DNA from: Pseudomonas marginalis | Lineage (GTDB): Bacteria > Pseudomonadota > Gammaproteobacteria > Pseudomonadales > Pseudomonadaceae | DNA length: 64,000 nt | Assembly: GCF_900105325.1 (NCBI RefSeq) | Contig: NZ_FNSU01000002.1 | Location: forward strand, 336,476-400,475 | Direction: 5' to 3' | Shown here: piece after piece, positions 1 to 7,371 of the stretch | Layout of the letters: each line of letters starts with the position of its first letter | Numbering within the stretch: the stretch's first letter is position 1 | Translations under genes and position numbers: made by a program | The notes under the pieces: model-generated | Told to the model about the DNA's origin: nothing | The model's database searches: none | Seen by the model: only the letters and a program-made list of their open reading frames with translations

Positions 1-205
1 TGCTGGCGGTGAGTTCCCGGCCCGCCAGCGTGATGCTGCCGCTGCGCGCCGGCAGCATGCCCACCAGGCTTCTGAGCAGGGTGGTCTTGCCCATGCCGTT
101 GCGACCCATGATCGCCAGGGACTCGGCCGGTGCGAGGGTCAGGTCGAGATTGCGCAGCACATGGCTGTCGCCGTAATACACGTTCAGGTTATTGACGGTC
201 AGCAT
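1..205 (-). CDS. urtE: Urea/amide ABC transporter ATP-binding protein (UrtE-like), 5' part only
   Basis: The first 68 codons are in the window; the rest lies beyond the left edge. The reading begins MLTVNNLNVYYGDS and contains the Walker A motif GRNGMGKT at about residues 34-41. This methionine variant is common in UrtE and LivF, the second ATPases of branched-chain-amide-type ABC importers. It would energise import together with the ATPase just upstream. The start lies 2 bp after the stop of the urtD-like gene, so the two are one transcription unit. The assignment rests on the N-terminus plus position in the operon; LivF is the alternative name. Confidence 0.85.
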   Translation of the reverse strand, partial: MLTVNNLNVYYGDSHVLRNLDLTLAPAESLAIMGRNGMGKTTLLRSLVGMLPARSGSITLAGRELTAS

Positions 206-207
206 GC

Positions 208-945
208 TCAGTGCCCCAGGTAGACGTCGATGACGCGAGGATCGTTTTGCACCTGATCCATCGAGCCGTAGGCCAGGGTTTTGCCCTGGTGCAGGACGGT
301 GACTTTGTCAGCCACTGACTTCACGAACTCCATGTCGTGCTCGATGATCACCATGGCGCGGCCCTTGGCGATGCGCTTGAGCAGGCCTGCGGTCTTTTCC
401 CGCTCGCCTGCACTCATGCCGGCCACCGGCTCGTCCAGCAGTAACAGTTCCGGGCGCTGCATCAGCAGCATGCCGATCTCCAGCCACTGCTTTTGCCCGT
501 GGGACAACAGCCCGGCTTTGCGCCCCAGCTGGTCCTGCAGGAAAATCATCTCGGCGGTCTGCTCGATCTCTGCTTGCAGGGCCGGGTCCTTGCGGGCGAA
601 CAGGCAGTTGAAAATGCCGCGTTTGCCGGGCGATGAGATGTCGAGGTTCTCGCGCACGGTGAGGTCTTCATACACCGAAGGGTTCTGGAACTTGCGCCCA
701 ACGCCCGCGCGGGTGATCTGGTATTCGATCATGTTGGCCAGTTGCAGGTCCTTGAAACGAATGCTGCCGGCACTCGGGCGGGTTTTGCCGCAGATCATGT
801 CAAGCAGGGTGGTCTTGCCCGCGCCGTTAGGCCCGATCACCACGTGCACCTGGTTTTCTTCGACATAGAAATTAAGGCTGTCCACTGCCTTGAAACCGTC
901 GAACGACACCGTGAGGTCTTCGACACTCAGCAACAGGCCACTCAT
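208..945 (-). CDS. urtD: Urea/amide ABC transporter ATP-binding protein UrtD
   Basis: A 245-residue cytoplasmic ATPase. Walker A GPNGAGKT is at residues 38-45. The signature motif is LSHGQ rather than LSGGQ, followed by KQWLEIGMLL, a form typical of UrtD. Walker B LLLLDEPVAG and the switch histidine (IIEHDMEF) follow. It belongs to the LivG side of the family and drives import of urea or a short amide. It overlaps the urtC-like gene by 4 bp (ATGA) and precedes urtE by 2 bp. Substrate specificity cannot be read from the ATPase; the nearby amiC, amiR and amidase genes suggest amides. Confidence 0.92.
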   Translation of the reverse strand: MSGLLLSVEDLTVSFDGFKAVDSLNFYVEENQVHVVIGPNGAGKTTLLDMICGKTRPSAGSIRFKDLQLANMIEYQITRAGVGRKFQNPSVYEDLTVRENLDISSPGKRGIFNCLFARKDPALQAEIEQTAEMIFLQDQLGRKAGLLSHGQKQWLEIGMLLMQRPELLLLDEPVAGMSAGEREKTAGLLKRIAKGRAMVIIEHDMEFVKSVADKVTVLHQGKTLAYGSMDQVQNDPRVIDVYLGH

Positions 946-2090
946 GACTGCACCTCCTGTTTGTTGTGGCCAAGGCGTTGCAGCAAACCGGCCAGCCCGG
1001 TCGGCAAGAACAGCACCACGCCCATGAACAGGAAACCGATGAAGTACTGCCAGAAGTTGACGAAGTTTTCCGACAGGTAGGTTTTGGCCACGCCGATCAA
1101 CAGCGTGCCGTACACCGCACCGACCAGCGACAGACGCCCGCCAAGGGCTGCGTAAATCACGATTTCGGTCGAAGGAATGATGCCCACCAGCGACGGCGAC
1201 GCGAGGCCGACCTGCAGGGTGAACATCACCCCGCCGAGCGCCGAGATCAGTGCTGCGACGGCAAAGATGAACGCTTTGAACAGCGCCGTGTTGTAGCCGG
1301 AAAACCGTACGCGGTCCTCACGGTCACGGATCGCCACCACCACTTTGCCCAGCCGGCTGCGCAGGATGAACCCGCACAACGCCACGCAGCCCAGCAGTAA
1401 CAGGGTGGTGATCAGGTACAGAATCCAGGGCGTTTGAGGCGTTTGCAGGCTCAGGCCAAAGGCGGTCTTGAAGTCGGTCAGGCCGTTGACGCCGCCGGTG
1501 TAGCCTTGCTGGCCGATGATCATGATCGACATGATCGCCGCCAACGACAGGGTGATGATCGAGAAGTACACGCCGCCCACGCGCTTCTTGAAATACGCGT
1601 AGCTGAACACAAACGCGAGCAATGCCGGGAGGACGAGGATCGCCGCAAAGGTGAATGTCGCCGACTCGAAAGGCTTCCACCACCAGGGCAGCGCGTCGAC
1701 GCTGTTCCAGATCATGAAGTCCGGCAACGCCGAGCCGTAGAAGGCGGCGAGCGCGCTCGCCGCTTCGTCGTTGGCGGTGGCTTCAAGTTTCAGGTACATC
1801 GCCATCATGTAGCTGCCAAGGCCAAAGAAGATGCCCTGGCCCAGGCTGAGTATCCCGCCGTAGCCCCAGATCATCACCATGCCCACGGCGCAGAACGCCA
1901 GGCTCAGGTATTTGCCGGCCAGGCCCAGGCGAAAGTCGCCCAGGCTCAGGGGCAATATCACCAGCAACAGCAGCGACAGCCAGACCAGGCTGTGGCGCTC
2001 GAGCAACGGCAGCAACCCGGTGCGCAGCCGGCGCGTGGTCGGCGTCGAGGTGCTGGGGCGGGTGAGGGGCGTCTCAGTCATATCGTTCAT
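942..2090 (-). CDS. urtC: Urea/amide ABC transporter permease UrtC
   Basis: A 382-residue inner-membrane permease of the LivM/UrtC family. It has a short polar N-terminus, then about nine to ten hydrophobic segments, including the block around GYGGILSLGQGIFFGLGSYMM, which marks this family. It forms the channel together with the UrtB-like subunit. The start at 2090 lies 1 bp beyond the urtB stop and the end overlaps urtD by 4 bp, so translation is probably coupled. The family identity is clear; the transported amide is inferred from context. Confidence 0.92.
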   Translation of the reverse strand: MNDMTETPLTRPSTSTPTTRRLRTGLLPLLERHSLVWLSLLLLVILPLSLGDFRLGLAGKYLSLAFCAVGMVMIWGYGGILSLGQGIFFGLGSYMMAMYLKLEATANDEAASALAAFYGSALPDFMIWNSVDALPWWWKPFESATFTFAAILVLPALLAFVFSYAYFKKRVGGVYFSIITLSLAAIMSIMIIGQQGYTGGVNGLTDFKTAFGLSLQTPQTPWILYLITTLLLLGCVALCGFILRSRLGKVVVAIRDREDRVRFSGYNTALFKAFIFAVAALISALGGVMFTLQVGLASPSLVGIIPSTEIVIYAALGGRLSLVGAVYGTLLIGVAKTYLSENFVNFWQYFIGFLFMGVVLFLPTGLAGLLQRLGHNKQEVQS

Positions 2091-2091
2091 C

Positions 2092-2994
2092 TCAGCGTCT
2101 CACTTTCGCGGCGAACAAGCCGTTGGGGCGGAAGAACAGCAGCACGATCACCACCAGCAGCGTGATGGCTTTGGCCATGGACCCGGTGGTGAGGTATTCC
2201 AGCGAAATCTGCGTCTGGCCGATGGCGAAGGCCGACAGGAAGGTACCCAGCAAACTCTCCACCCCGCCAAACACCACGACGATGAAGGTGTCGACCAGGT
2301 ACTGCTGGCCGCTGACCGGGCCGGTCGAGGCCAGCATGGTGAACGAGCTGCCGGCGATCCCTGCCAGCCCGCAGCCCAGGGCAAACGTGACCGCATCGAC
2401 ACGGGCGGTGTTAATGCCGGCTGCCCCCGCCATGGCGCGGTTCTGGGTCACCGCGCGAATGCGCAGCCCCCAGCGGCTGCGGTACAAAAACAGAAACACG
2501 GCGCCGGCGATCACCAGTGTCAGGCCGATGATGAAAATCCGATTGAGCGGCAGTTCCAGGCCTTCGCTGATCTTCCACGCGCCTTGCAGCCATTGCACCG
2601 TGGGCACGCTGACTTCCTTGGGCCCGAAGAGCTGGCGGAACACCTGCTGCAGCACCAGCGACAGGCCCCAGGTCGCCAGAAGCGTGTCGAGCGGGCGGTT
2701 GTACATGAAGCGAATAAAGCAGCGTTCGAGCAGGAAACCGAACGCGAAGGTCACGACGAAGGCCACGCCGATGCCGATCACGAAATACCAGCCCATGTAG
2801 TCGGGAAAGTAGCGCGCAAACACCACGGACGTGACGTAGGTCATGTACGACCCCATCGCCATCAACTCGCCGTGGGCCATGTTGATTACGCCCATCAGGC
2901 CGAACACGATGGTCAGCCCCAGGGCCATCAGCACCAACACCGAGAACAGCGAAAACCCGCTGAAGACCTGCATCACCAAAATATCGAAAGTCAT
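2092..2994 (-). CDS. urtB: Urea/amide ABC transporter permease UrtB
   Basis: A 300-residue LivH/UrtB-type permease with about eight membrane spans. The motif MGVINMAHGELMAMGSY near residues 34-50 is the family hallmark. It pairs with UrtC to form the translocation pore. It is the second gene of the operon, 79 bp downstream of the substrate-binding protein gene and 1 bp upstream of urtC. Length and motifs match the family; nothing looks truncated. Confidence 0.92.
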   Translation of the reverse strand: MTFDILVMQVFSGFSLFSVLVLMALGLTIVFGLMGVINMAHGELMAMGSYMTYVTSVVFARYFPDYMGWYFVIGIGVAFVVTFAFGFLLERCFIRFMYNRPLDTLLATWGLSLVLQQVFRQLFGPKEVSVPTVQWLQGAWKISEGLELPLNRIFIIGLTLVIAGAVFLFLYRSRWGLRIRAVTQNRAMAGAAGINTARVDAVTFALGCGLAGIAGSSFTMLASTGPVSGQQYLVDTFIVVVFGGVESLLGTFLSAFAIGQTQISLEYLTTGSMAKAITLLVVIVLLFFRPNGLFAAKVRR

Positions 2995-3073
2995 TGCGTC
3001 GCTACCTGTCGCTGCACGTTGGCGGACCGCGTGGGCGGGAGAGGGCGCGAGTCAGATCGCGCCCGACCCTGCA

Positions 3074-4255
3074 TCACAGTTTCGGGAAAGGGTTAGGCTC
3101 GATGGGCGCGGACTCGTAGATCACGTCAACCTGGCCCTGGGCGTTGAGGGTGCCGATGCGCGCACGCTTCCACAGGTGGTGGTTGTCCTTGTGGACCTTG
3201 ACCTCGCCTTCAGGCGCGTCGAGGGTCAGCTCCGAGGACGCGGCGATCACGGCCGGGACGTCGAAACTGCCGGCTTTTTCCACGGCTTTCTTCCACAGGT
3301 ACACGGCGGTGTACGCGGCCGCCATCGGGTCGCCGACTACGCGTTTGTCGCCATCGCGGGCCTTGAAGGCGGCGACGAATTTCTCGTTGACCGGGTTTTT
3401 CAGGCTCTGGAAGTAGCTCATGCAGGTGAGAAAGCCGGTGAGGTTTTCGGCGCCGATGCCGGTGACTTCTTCTTCGGTGACGGCCAGCGCCATCAGCGTC
3501 TGGTTGCTGCTGTCGATGCCGGCGGCCTTGAGCTGTTTGTAGAACGCCACGTTTGAGCCACCGACGATGGTGGACAGTACGATGTCGGGCTTGGCGGCCT
3601 TGATTTTGTTGATCACCGAGGAGAACTCGATGTTGCCCAGGGGCAGGTAATCCTCACCGACGATGGATCCGCCCTGCTTGGTCACCGACGCCCGTGCCAG
3701 CTTGTTGGTGGTGCGCGGCCAGATGTAGTCCGAGCCCACGAGGTAGACGGTCTTGCCTTTGTTGGCCATCAACCAGCTGACGGCTGCCAGGGTTTGCTGC
3801 GACGCTTCGGCGCCGGTGTAGATGATGGCCGGGGATTTTTCCAGGCCTTCATAGAACGTCGGGTAATACAGCAACGCTTTGTTGCGTTCGAACACTGGCA
3901 ACACCGCTTTACGCGACGCCGAGGTGAAGGCGCCGAACGTAGCGACAACGTGATCGTTTTCCAACAGCTTGCGCGCCTTCTCGGCGAAGGTCGGCCAATC
4001 GCTGGCACCGTCCTCGACGATCGGTTCGATGGTCTTGCCGAGCACGCCACCGCTGGCGTTGATTTCGTCGATGGCGAGTTTTTCCGCGTCCACCACCGAG
4101 GCCTCACTGATGGCCATGGTGCCGGTCAGCGAGTGGATGATGCCGACCTTCACGGTCTCGGCTGCCTGCACCTGGCTGACCAGGGAAAACGGCAACAGGC
4201 TGAAGGCGCCCAGCAACAGGGCATGCTTGATCAAACGGCGTTTGTCGTTGTGCAT
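3074..4255 (-). CDS. urtA: Urea/short-chain amide ABC transporter substrate-binding protein (UrtA/FmdD-like)
   Basis: A 393-residue periplasmic binding protein. A Sec signal peptide (positive MHNDKRRLIKH, hydrophobic core, cleavage after QVQA) precedes a type I periplasmic fold beginning TVKVGIIHSLTGTMA. LLYYPTFYEGLE and the C-terminal HKDNHHLWKRARIG are typical of UrtA and the amide-binding FmdD proteins. The same landmarks recur in the AmiC-like sensor at 6223-7371, so transporter and sensor probably bind related ligands. The ATG at 4255 has a good GGAGAG site just upstream. An insertion sequence starts 25 bp upstream of this ATG and separates the operon from its natural promoter and leader. 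Confidence 0.88.
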   Translation of the reverse strand: MHNDKRRLIKHALLLGAFSLLPFSLVSQVQAAETVKVGIIHSLTGTMAISEASVVDAEKLAIDEINASGGVLGKTIEPIVEDGASDWPTFAEKARKLLENDHVVATFGAFTSASRKAVLPVFERNKALLYYPTFYEGLEKSPAIIYTGAEASQQTLAAVSWLMANKGKTVYLVGSDYIWPRTTNKLARASVTKQGGSIVGEDYLPLGNIEFSSVINKIKAAKPDIVLSTIVGGSNVAFYKQLKAAGIDSSNQTLMALAVTEEEVTGIGAENLTGFLTCMSYFQSLKNPVNEKFVAAFKARDGDKRVVGDPMAAAYTAVYLWKKAVEKAGSFDVPAVIAASSELTLDAPEGEVKVHKDNHHLWKRARIGTLNAQGQVDVIYESAPIEPNPFPKL

Positions 4256-4272
4256 TCACTTCTCTCCAGGAA

Positions 4273-4280
4273 TAAAAAAA
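4273..4280. repeat. Target-site duplication, left copy
   Basis: The octamer TAAAAAAA directly abuts the left inverted repeat of the insertion sequence and is repeated exactly at 5589-5596. An 8-bp duplication is usual for ISL3-family transposition, so this is a simple and probably recent insertion. Confidence 0.9.
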
Positions 4281-4304
4281 GGTTCATCACGGAATCCCGG
4301 GAAA
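4281..4304 (+). repeat. Left terminal inverted repeat of the ISL3 element
   Basis: It reads GGTTCATCACGGAATCCC then GGGAAA. It pairs with 5565-5588 at 22 of 24 positions; the mismatches are at positions 14 and 16. Confidence 0.92.
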
Positions 4305-4376
4305 CACAGAAACAAGAACGCCGATTTGATTGATGATGTTCGTGCGAGCAAACACATCTAAAAAACCGGCGTTCTT

Positions 4377-5582
4377 ATGCGTGATATTAATACTTTCCTT
4401 CCTTTTTGGGAGGGCTTTTCTGTCGTCACGATCAAGCCCGATGGTGACGCTCTAAAGATCGATCTGATTCCCCACGCCACCCGATTCCCTTCCTGCGGCG
4501 GCTGCCAAAAACCTTGTTCAACCACTCATGAGTATTGTGAGCGAACCGTTCGTGATCTGCCCATTCTCGGTCGCGCGGTGCGCCTCAGCATTTTGCTCAG
4601 GCGTGTTGGCTGCCGCGACTGTGGAAAACGCATGGAGGCCGTCAGTTGGCTGGATCGCTATGCCCGCATGACGCGCCGCTTGGCCGAGGCGGTCATTCAG
4701 GCCTGCGAGCGCCTTCCCACCCTGCACGTGGCCCAGATGTTTGGACTGCATTGGGACACTGTTCGGTTGCTGGAGCGTCGAGCCTTGCAGGCGGTGTTGA
4801 GTGAGTTGCCGAAGGCGCAACCACGACGCCTGATCATGGACGAGTTCGCGTTATTCAAAGGTCATCGTTACGCCAGCGTTGTGCTGGATGCCGATACACG
4901 ACGAGTGCTGTGGATCGGTGAAGGCCGTAGCCGAGCGGCAGTCAGGCCGTTCTTCGAGGAACTGGGGCCGGAGGGCTGCGCTCGAATCGAAGCGGTGGCG
5001 ATGGACATGAATACTGCTTTTGATCTGGAGGTTCGCCAGCATTGCCCGAAAGCGCGAGTGGTCTACGACCTTTTCCATGTGGTGGCCAAATATGGCCGAG
5101 AGGTGATTGATCGGGTCCGCGTCGACGAAGCTAATCGGCTGCGTCATAACAAGCCGGCTCGCAAGGTCATCAAGCAGGCACGATGGCTGTTGCTGCGTAA
5201 CCCACAGAACCTGAAAACGCCGGAACAACAGGTCCATTTGCAGGATTTATTGGAGGCCAACCAATCGCTGATGACAGTTTATTTGATGAAGGCTGAACTC
5301 AAAACGCTCTGGACACCGAGCACTGCCTGGACCTGGAGATCGGCCTGGAAGCAATGGCTGCGCCATGCATATGAAAGCGAAATACCGGCTCTGATCCAGT
5401 TTGCCAAACGGCTAAAGGGTTATTGGCGGGGCATCGTCAGTCGGGTTCGCTGGCCGATGCACACCGGTCAGTTGGAAGGAATAAACAATCGAATAAAGGT
5501 CATCAAACGGATGGCGTACGGTTACCGGGATAGCGAATTCTTCTTCATGAAGATCAAGAGCGTCTTTCCCGGTAATCCGTGA
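4377..5582 (+). CDS. tnpA: ISL3-family transposase
   Basis: A 401-residue DDE transposase. The N-terminus carries a Cys-rich zinc-finger-like region (CGGCQKPC near residue 41 and CRDC near residue 79), followed by a helix-turn-helix region. The catalytic residues can be placed as D in LIMDEFALFKG, D in VAMDMNTAF and E in GQLEGINNRIK, the usual ISL3 spacing. The stop codon TGA falls inside the right inverted repeat, a compact arrangement common in this family. No frameshift or internal stop is seen. The start ATG at 4377 lacks a strong ribosome site, which may keep expression low. Confidence 0.95.
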   Translation: MRDINTFLPFWEGFSVVTIKPDGDALKIDLIPHATRFPSCGGCQKPCSTTHEYCERTVRDLPILGRAVRLSILLRRVGCRDCGKRMEAVSWLDRYARMTRRLAEAVIQACERLPTLHVAQMFGLHWDTVRLLERRALQAVLSELPKAQPRRLIMDEFALFKGHRYASVVLDADTRRVLWIGEGRSRAAVRPFFEELGPEGCARIEAVAMDMNTAFDLEVRQHCPKARVVYDLFHVVAKYGREVIDRVRVDEANRLRHNKPARKVIKQARWLLLRNPQNLKTPEQQVHLQDLLEANQSLMTVYLMKAELKTLWTPSTAWTWRSAWKQWLRHAYESEIPALIQFAKRLKGYWRGIVSRVRWPMHTGQLEGINNRIKVIKRMAYGYRDSEFFFMKIKSVFPGNP

Positions 5583-5588
5583 TGAACC
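5565..5588 (-). repeat. Right terminal inverted repeat of the ISL3 element
   Basis: The complement begins GGTTCATCACGGATTACC. It matches the left repeat at 22 of 24 positions and contains the transposase stop codon. Confidence 0.92.
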
Positions 5589-5596
5589 TAAAAAAA
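5589..5596. repeat. Target-site duplication, right copy
   Basis: TAAAAAAA, identical to 4273-4280. On the minus strand this is the T-tract of the terminator at 5595-5638, so the element landed in that tract. Confidence 0.9.
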
Positions 5597-5638
5597 GCCC
5601 GACATCCCGGCTAAATCAATAGTCGGGAAATCAGGCTT
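5589..5638 (-). terminator. Intrinsic terminator/attenuator in the amide-transporter leader
   Basis: On the minus strand, AAGCCTGA (5638-5631) can pair with TCGGGCTT (5602-5595), and a run of seven T follows. Alternatively CCCGAC (5627-5622) pairs with GTCGGG (5603-5598) in front of the same T-run. A competing hairpin, TCCCG/CGGGA inside this stretch, would occupy the CCCGAC arm and prevent that terminator form. This is the layout expected of a regulated terminator. It lies between a sigma-54-like promoter and the urtA start; the insertion sequence now separates it from that gene. Confidence 0.7.
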
Positions 5639-5742
5639 CTTGTGCCGAATCTGGCGGGACAGCTGTGTCCGATCCAGTCGTACGCGAGGTGCTTCCCTAC
5701 TTGCCAAGGGGGCGTAGGGCAAACAGCTGGCGCGATGTCTCT
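5639..5742 (-). promoter_or_regulatory. Leader RNA with ANTAR-type hairpin upstream of the amide transporter (copy 1 of 3)
   Basis: Reading the minus strand, hairpin A (5719-5695) has stem CCCTAC/GTAGGG, an AA bulge on the 3' side and an apical GCC/GGC stem. After a 24-nt linker containing CCTCGC and GACTGG comes hairpin B (5670-5657): GGAC-ACAGCT-GTCC. Its hexaloop has A at position 1 and G at position 4, the published ANTAR-protein recognition signature. The same A-linker-B arrangement occurs at 6022-6085 and 8057-8118. AmiR, encoded 1.6 kb away, is an ANTAR protein and the obvious candidate ligand. The second ANTAR hairpin (P2) is not clearly assignable; GCC-AGATTC-GGC (5656-5645) is a weak candidate. 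Confidence 0.7.
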
Positions 5743-5752
5743 GGAGAGTTAT

Positions 5753-5769
5753 AGCAAGGGCAGTGCCAA
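5753..5769 (-). promoter_or_regulatory. Sigma-54 promoter directed at the amide transporter
   Basis: The minus strand reads TTGGCACTGCCCTTGCT. It matches TGGCAC-N5-TTGCW with exactly 10 bp between the GG and GC dinucleotides. Transcription would start near 5742, about 23 nt before hairpin A of the leader. This implies RpoN-dependent, probably nitrogen-controlled, expression. Confidence 0.75.
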
Positions 5770-5865
5770 TTGCGACCAGGGCGTTTTCCGGGCAGTCGAA
5801 GGGGCGTGCGAGTGACGCCTGCATCTATTGTCGCGTGTCACTGGCCTGCGCTGCTTTGGCGCGAA

Positions 5866-5893
5866 TGCACCCTGAATGCACCAATACCGTGAG
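5866..5893. promoter_or_regulatory. Candidate NtrC-type enhancer site between the divergent sigma-54 promoters
   Basis: TGCACCCTGAA followed by TGCACCAATACCGTGAG gives two TGCACC half-sites. The second lies in a stretch matching about 10 of 14 defined positions of TGCACCA-N3-TGGTGCA. It lies about 110 bp upstream of the transporter promoter and about 80 bp from the amiC-side promoter, a usual distance for an enhancer-binding protein. The rest of 5770-5971 shows nothing else I can name. Confidence 0.4.
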
Positions 5894-5971
5894 CGTGTGG
5901 GCGGCATGGATGGGCTCCACGGCAAGGATTGAAACCGGCCGGCGCCGCGGGTGCAGCTCGCCCATTGCGTG

Positions 5972-5987
5972 TGGCCCACTATCTGCA
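5972..5987 (+). promoter_or_regulatory. Candidate sigma-54 promoter upstream of amiC
   Basis: TGGCCCACTATCTGCA keeps the GG and GC dinucleotides 10 bp apart and differs from TGGCAC-N5-TTGCA at two positions. Its distance to hairpin A (first base 6022) nearly equals that of the divergent transporter promoter to its hairpin A, which supports both. A weaker sigma-70-like pair (TTGTTA at 6124, CATTAT at 6148) is an alternative. Confidence 0.5.
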
Positions 5988-6018
5988 TGAGCGACAGGCA
6001 ACACCCTCGCAGGGTCCC

Positions 6019-6197
6019 TTGTCACACGCCCATTCTCGGCAGGTGTGGAAGGCCCCTCGCATGACTGGCCCTGACAGTGTTGTCGCGCCAGCCCCAGGCA
6101 CAACCCGCCTGAGAGCAGCCATTTTGTTATACGGCGTCTCGCTCAATCATTATTTGCACAGGCCTCCAGACCCCCAATCCACGAGCGGGTGTCTTTT
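6019..6197 (+). promoter_or_regulatory. Leader RNA with ANTAR-type hairpin and attenuator upstream of amiC (copy 2 of 3)
   Basis: Hairpin A (6022-6048) has stem TCACAC/GTGTGG, an AG bulge and an apical GCC/GGC stem. A 23-nt linker with CCTCGC and GACTGG leads to hairpin B (6072-6085), TGAC-AGTGTT-GTCG, again with A1 and G4 in a hexaloop. Stem bases differ from the other two copies but remain paired, so structure rather than sequence is conserved. A terminator-like hairpin follows at 6168-6197, 25 nt before the amiC ATG. If AmiR acts here, the system would be autoregulated. Confidence 0.65.
6168..6197 (+). terminator. Terminator-like hairpin in the amiC leader
   Basis: AGACCCCC (6168-6175) pairs with GGGTGTCT (6187-6194) with one internal mismatch, followed by TTTCTC. 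It is imperfect but correctly placed between the ANTAR-type hairpin and the amiC ribosome site. Confidence 0.5.
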
Positions 6198-6222
6198 CTC
6201 ACGTTGAACAAGGTTGATAGGC

Positions 6223-7371
6223 ATGGTTGACCAGTCGATCCGCATAGGCGGTCTGTTTTCCGATACCGGTGTCACGGCGGCTGCCGAGGGCTCGACGATG
6301 CGCGGCGCGCAGTTTGCAATTGCGCAGATCAATGCGGCAGGCGGGGTCGGTGGTCGCCCGCTGCAGTTGATCACCCGCAACCCCGATTCAACGCCTGCGC
6401 TGTACGCCATGCATATCGAATCGCTGATCCGCGAAGAACACCTGCGGTTTTTCTTTGGTTGCTACACCTCGGCTGCACGCAAGGCGGCACTGCCGATTGT
6501 CGAGCGCTACGACGCCCTGTTGCTGTACCCGGTGTATTACGAAGGTTTCGAGTATTCGCGCAACATTATCTACACCGGCGCCACACCGAATCACAATGCC
6601 TTGCCCCTGGGCAATTACATGCTCGACAACTTCGGCAATCGCGTGTTGATGATCGGTTCCGAGTACGTCTACCCGTACGAAACCAATCGCTTGATGAGCG
6701 ACCTGTTGTACGAGCGTGGCGGTACCAAGCTGGGCGAGTATTACCTGCCGCTGAAAAACGCACGTCCGGAAGATTTTGCCAAACTGATGGTCAAGGCCAG
6801 GGAGCTCAAGCCCTCGTTTATTTTCTCGACGGTCGTCGGCGAAACCATGGGGCATTTGTACCAGGCTTACGCCGACGCAGGCTTTGACCCCTCGGTGATG
6901 CCGATTGCCAGCCTGACGACCAGCGAAACCGACATCCAGCAAATGGGGGTTCACCTGGGCACTGGGCATATCTCGGCGGCTACGTATTTTCAGTCGGTGG
7001 ACACGCCGACCAACCGCCAATGCATCGCCCAATACCGCGAGTTGTTTGGTCAACACCAGGTCACTGACCGTTGCTGGGAGGCGGCGTACTTTCAGGTGCA
7101 CTTGCTGGCCAAGGCGATCATTCGAGCTGGCAGCACGCAAGTGGAGGATGTGCTGCAGGCCATGCGCGGGCTGGAATTCGAAGCGCCACAAGGACGCATT
7201 CGGGTCGATGCCAACAATCACCACACGTACCTGTTTTCGCGGATTGGCCGGGCCAACGTCGAGGGCCAATTCGACATCCTTTACGAAAGCCAGAGTGCAC
7301 TCAAGCCTGACCCTTATGCCATTGCACCCAATTTCAATGAATGGTCCGGCTCGGTGGGGAGACGTCCATGA
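6223..7371 (+). CDS. amiC: AmiC-like amide-sensing regulator
   Basis: A 382-residue cytosolic type I periplasmic-binding-protein fold without a signal peptide. In the Pseudomonas amidase system AmiC binds small amides and releases AmiR, so it is the ligand sensor. IRIGGLFSDTGVTAAAEGS, LLLYPVYYEGFEYSRN and NHHTYLFSRIG parallel the transporter binding protein at 3074-4255, showing common ancestry. I chose ATG 6223 because AAGG lies about 9 bp before it; an in-frame TTG at 6214 is possible. The stop overlaps the amiR start (ATGA), so the two are co-translated. The inducing amide is unknown. Confidence 0.88.
   Translation: MVDQSIRIGGLFSDTGVTAAAEGSTMRGAQFAIAQINAAGGVGGRPLQLITRNPDSTPALYAMHIESLIREEHLRFFFGCYTSAARKAALPIVERYDALLLYPVYYEGFEYSRNIIYTGATPNHNALPLGNYMLDNFGNRVLMIGSEYVYPYETNRLMSDLLYERGGTKLGEYYLPLKNARPEDFAKLMVKARELKPSFIFSTVVGETMGHLYQAYADAGFDPSVMPIASLTTSETDIQQMGVHLGTGHISAATYFQSVDTPTNRQCIAQYRELFGQHQVTDRCWEAAYFQVHLLAKAIIRAGSTQVEDVLQAMRGLEFEAPQGRIRVDANNHHTYLFSRIGRANVEGQFDILYESQSALKPDPYAIAPNFNEWSGSVGRRP

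Larger units (their letters stand above)
4281..5588 (+). mobile_element. Complete ISL3-family insertion sequence, 1308 bp
   Basis: One transposase gene is bounded by 24-bp terminal inverted repeats (4281-4304 and 5565-5588) that match at 22 of 24 positions and begin GGTTCATCACGGA. An exact 8-bp duplication, TAAAAAAA, flanks the element. The gene is uninterrupted, so the element may still be active. It sits between the start codon of the amide transporter operon and a terminator-bearing leader that would have preceded it. Before insertion, the terminator T-tract ended about 17 bp before the urtA ATG. Confidence 0.95.

Noticed and set aside
1879..3096. Long plus-strand open frames across the transporter and other GC-rich genes
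   Set aside because: They are antisense shadows: Arg/His/Gln-rich, no domains, no ribosome sites, and fully overlapped by well-supported minus-strand genes.
1..4255. Strict urea transporter linked to urease
   Set aside because: No urease or urea carboxylase genes are in the window; the adjacent genes are for amide sensing and hydrolysis. Urea remains possible as a substrate.
5695..5723. H-type pseudoknot (TTGCC pairing with GGCAA, CTAC with GTAG) in the transporter leader
   Set aside because: A nested bulged hairpin explains all three leader copies with better co-variation; the pseudoknot pairing in the other two needs several G-U pairs.
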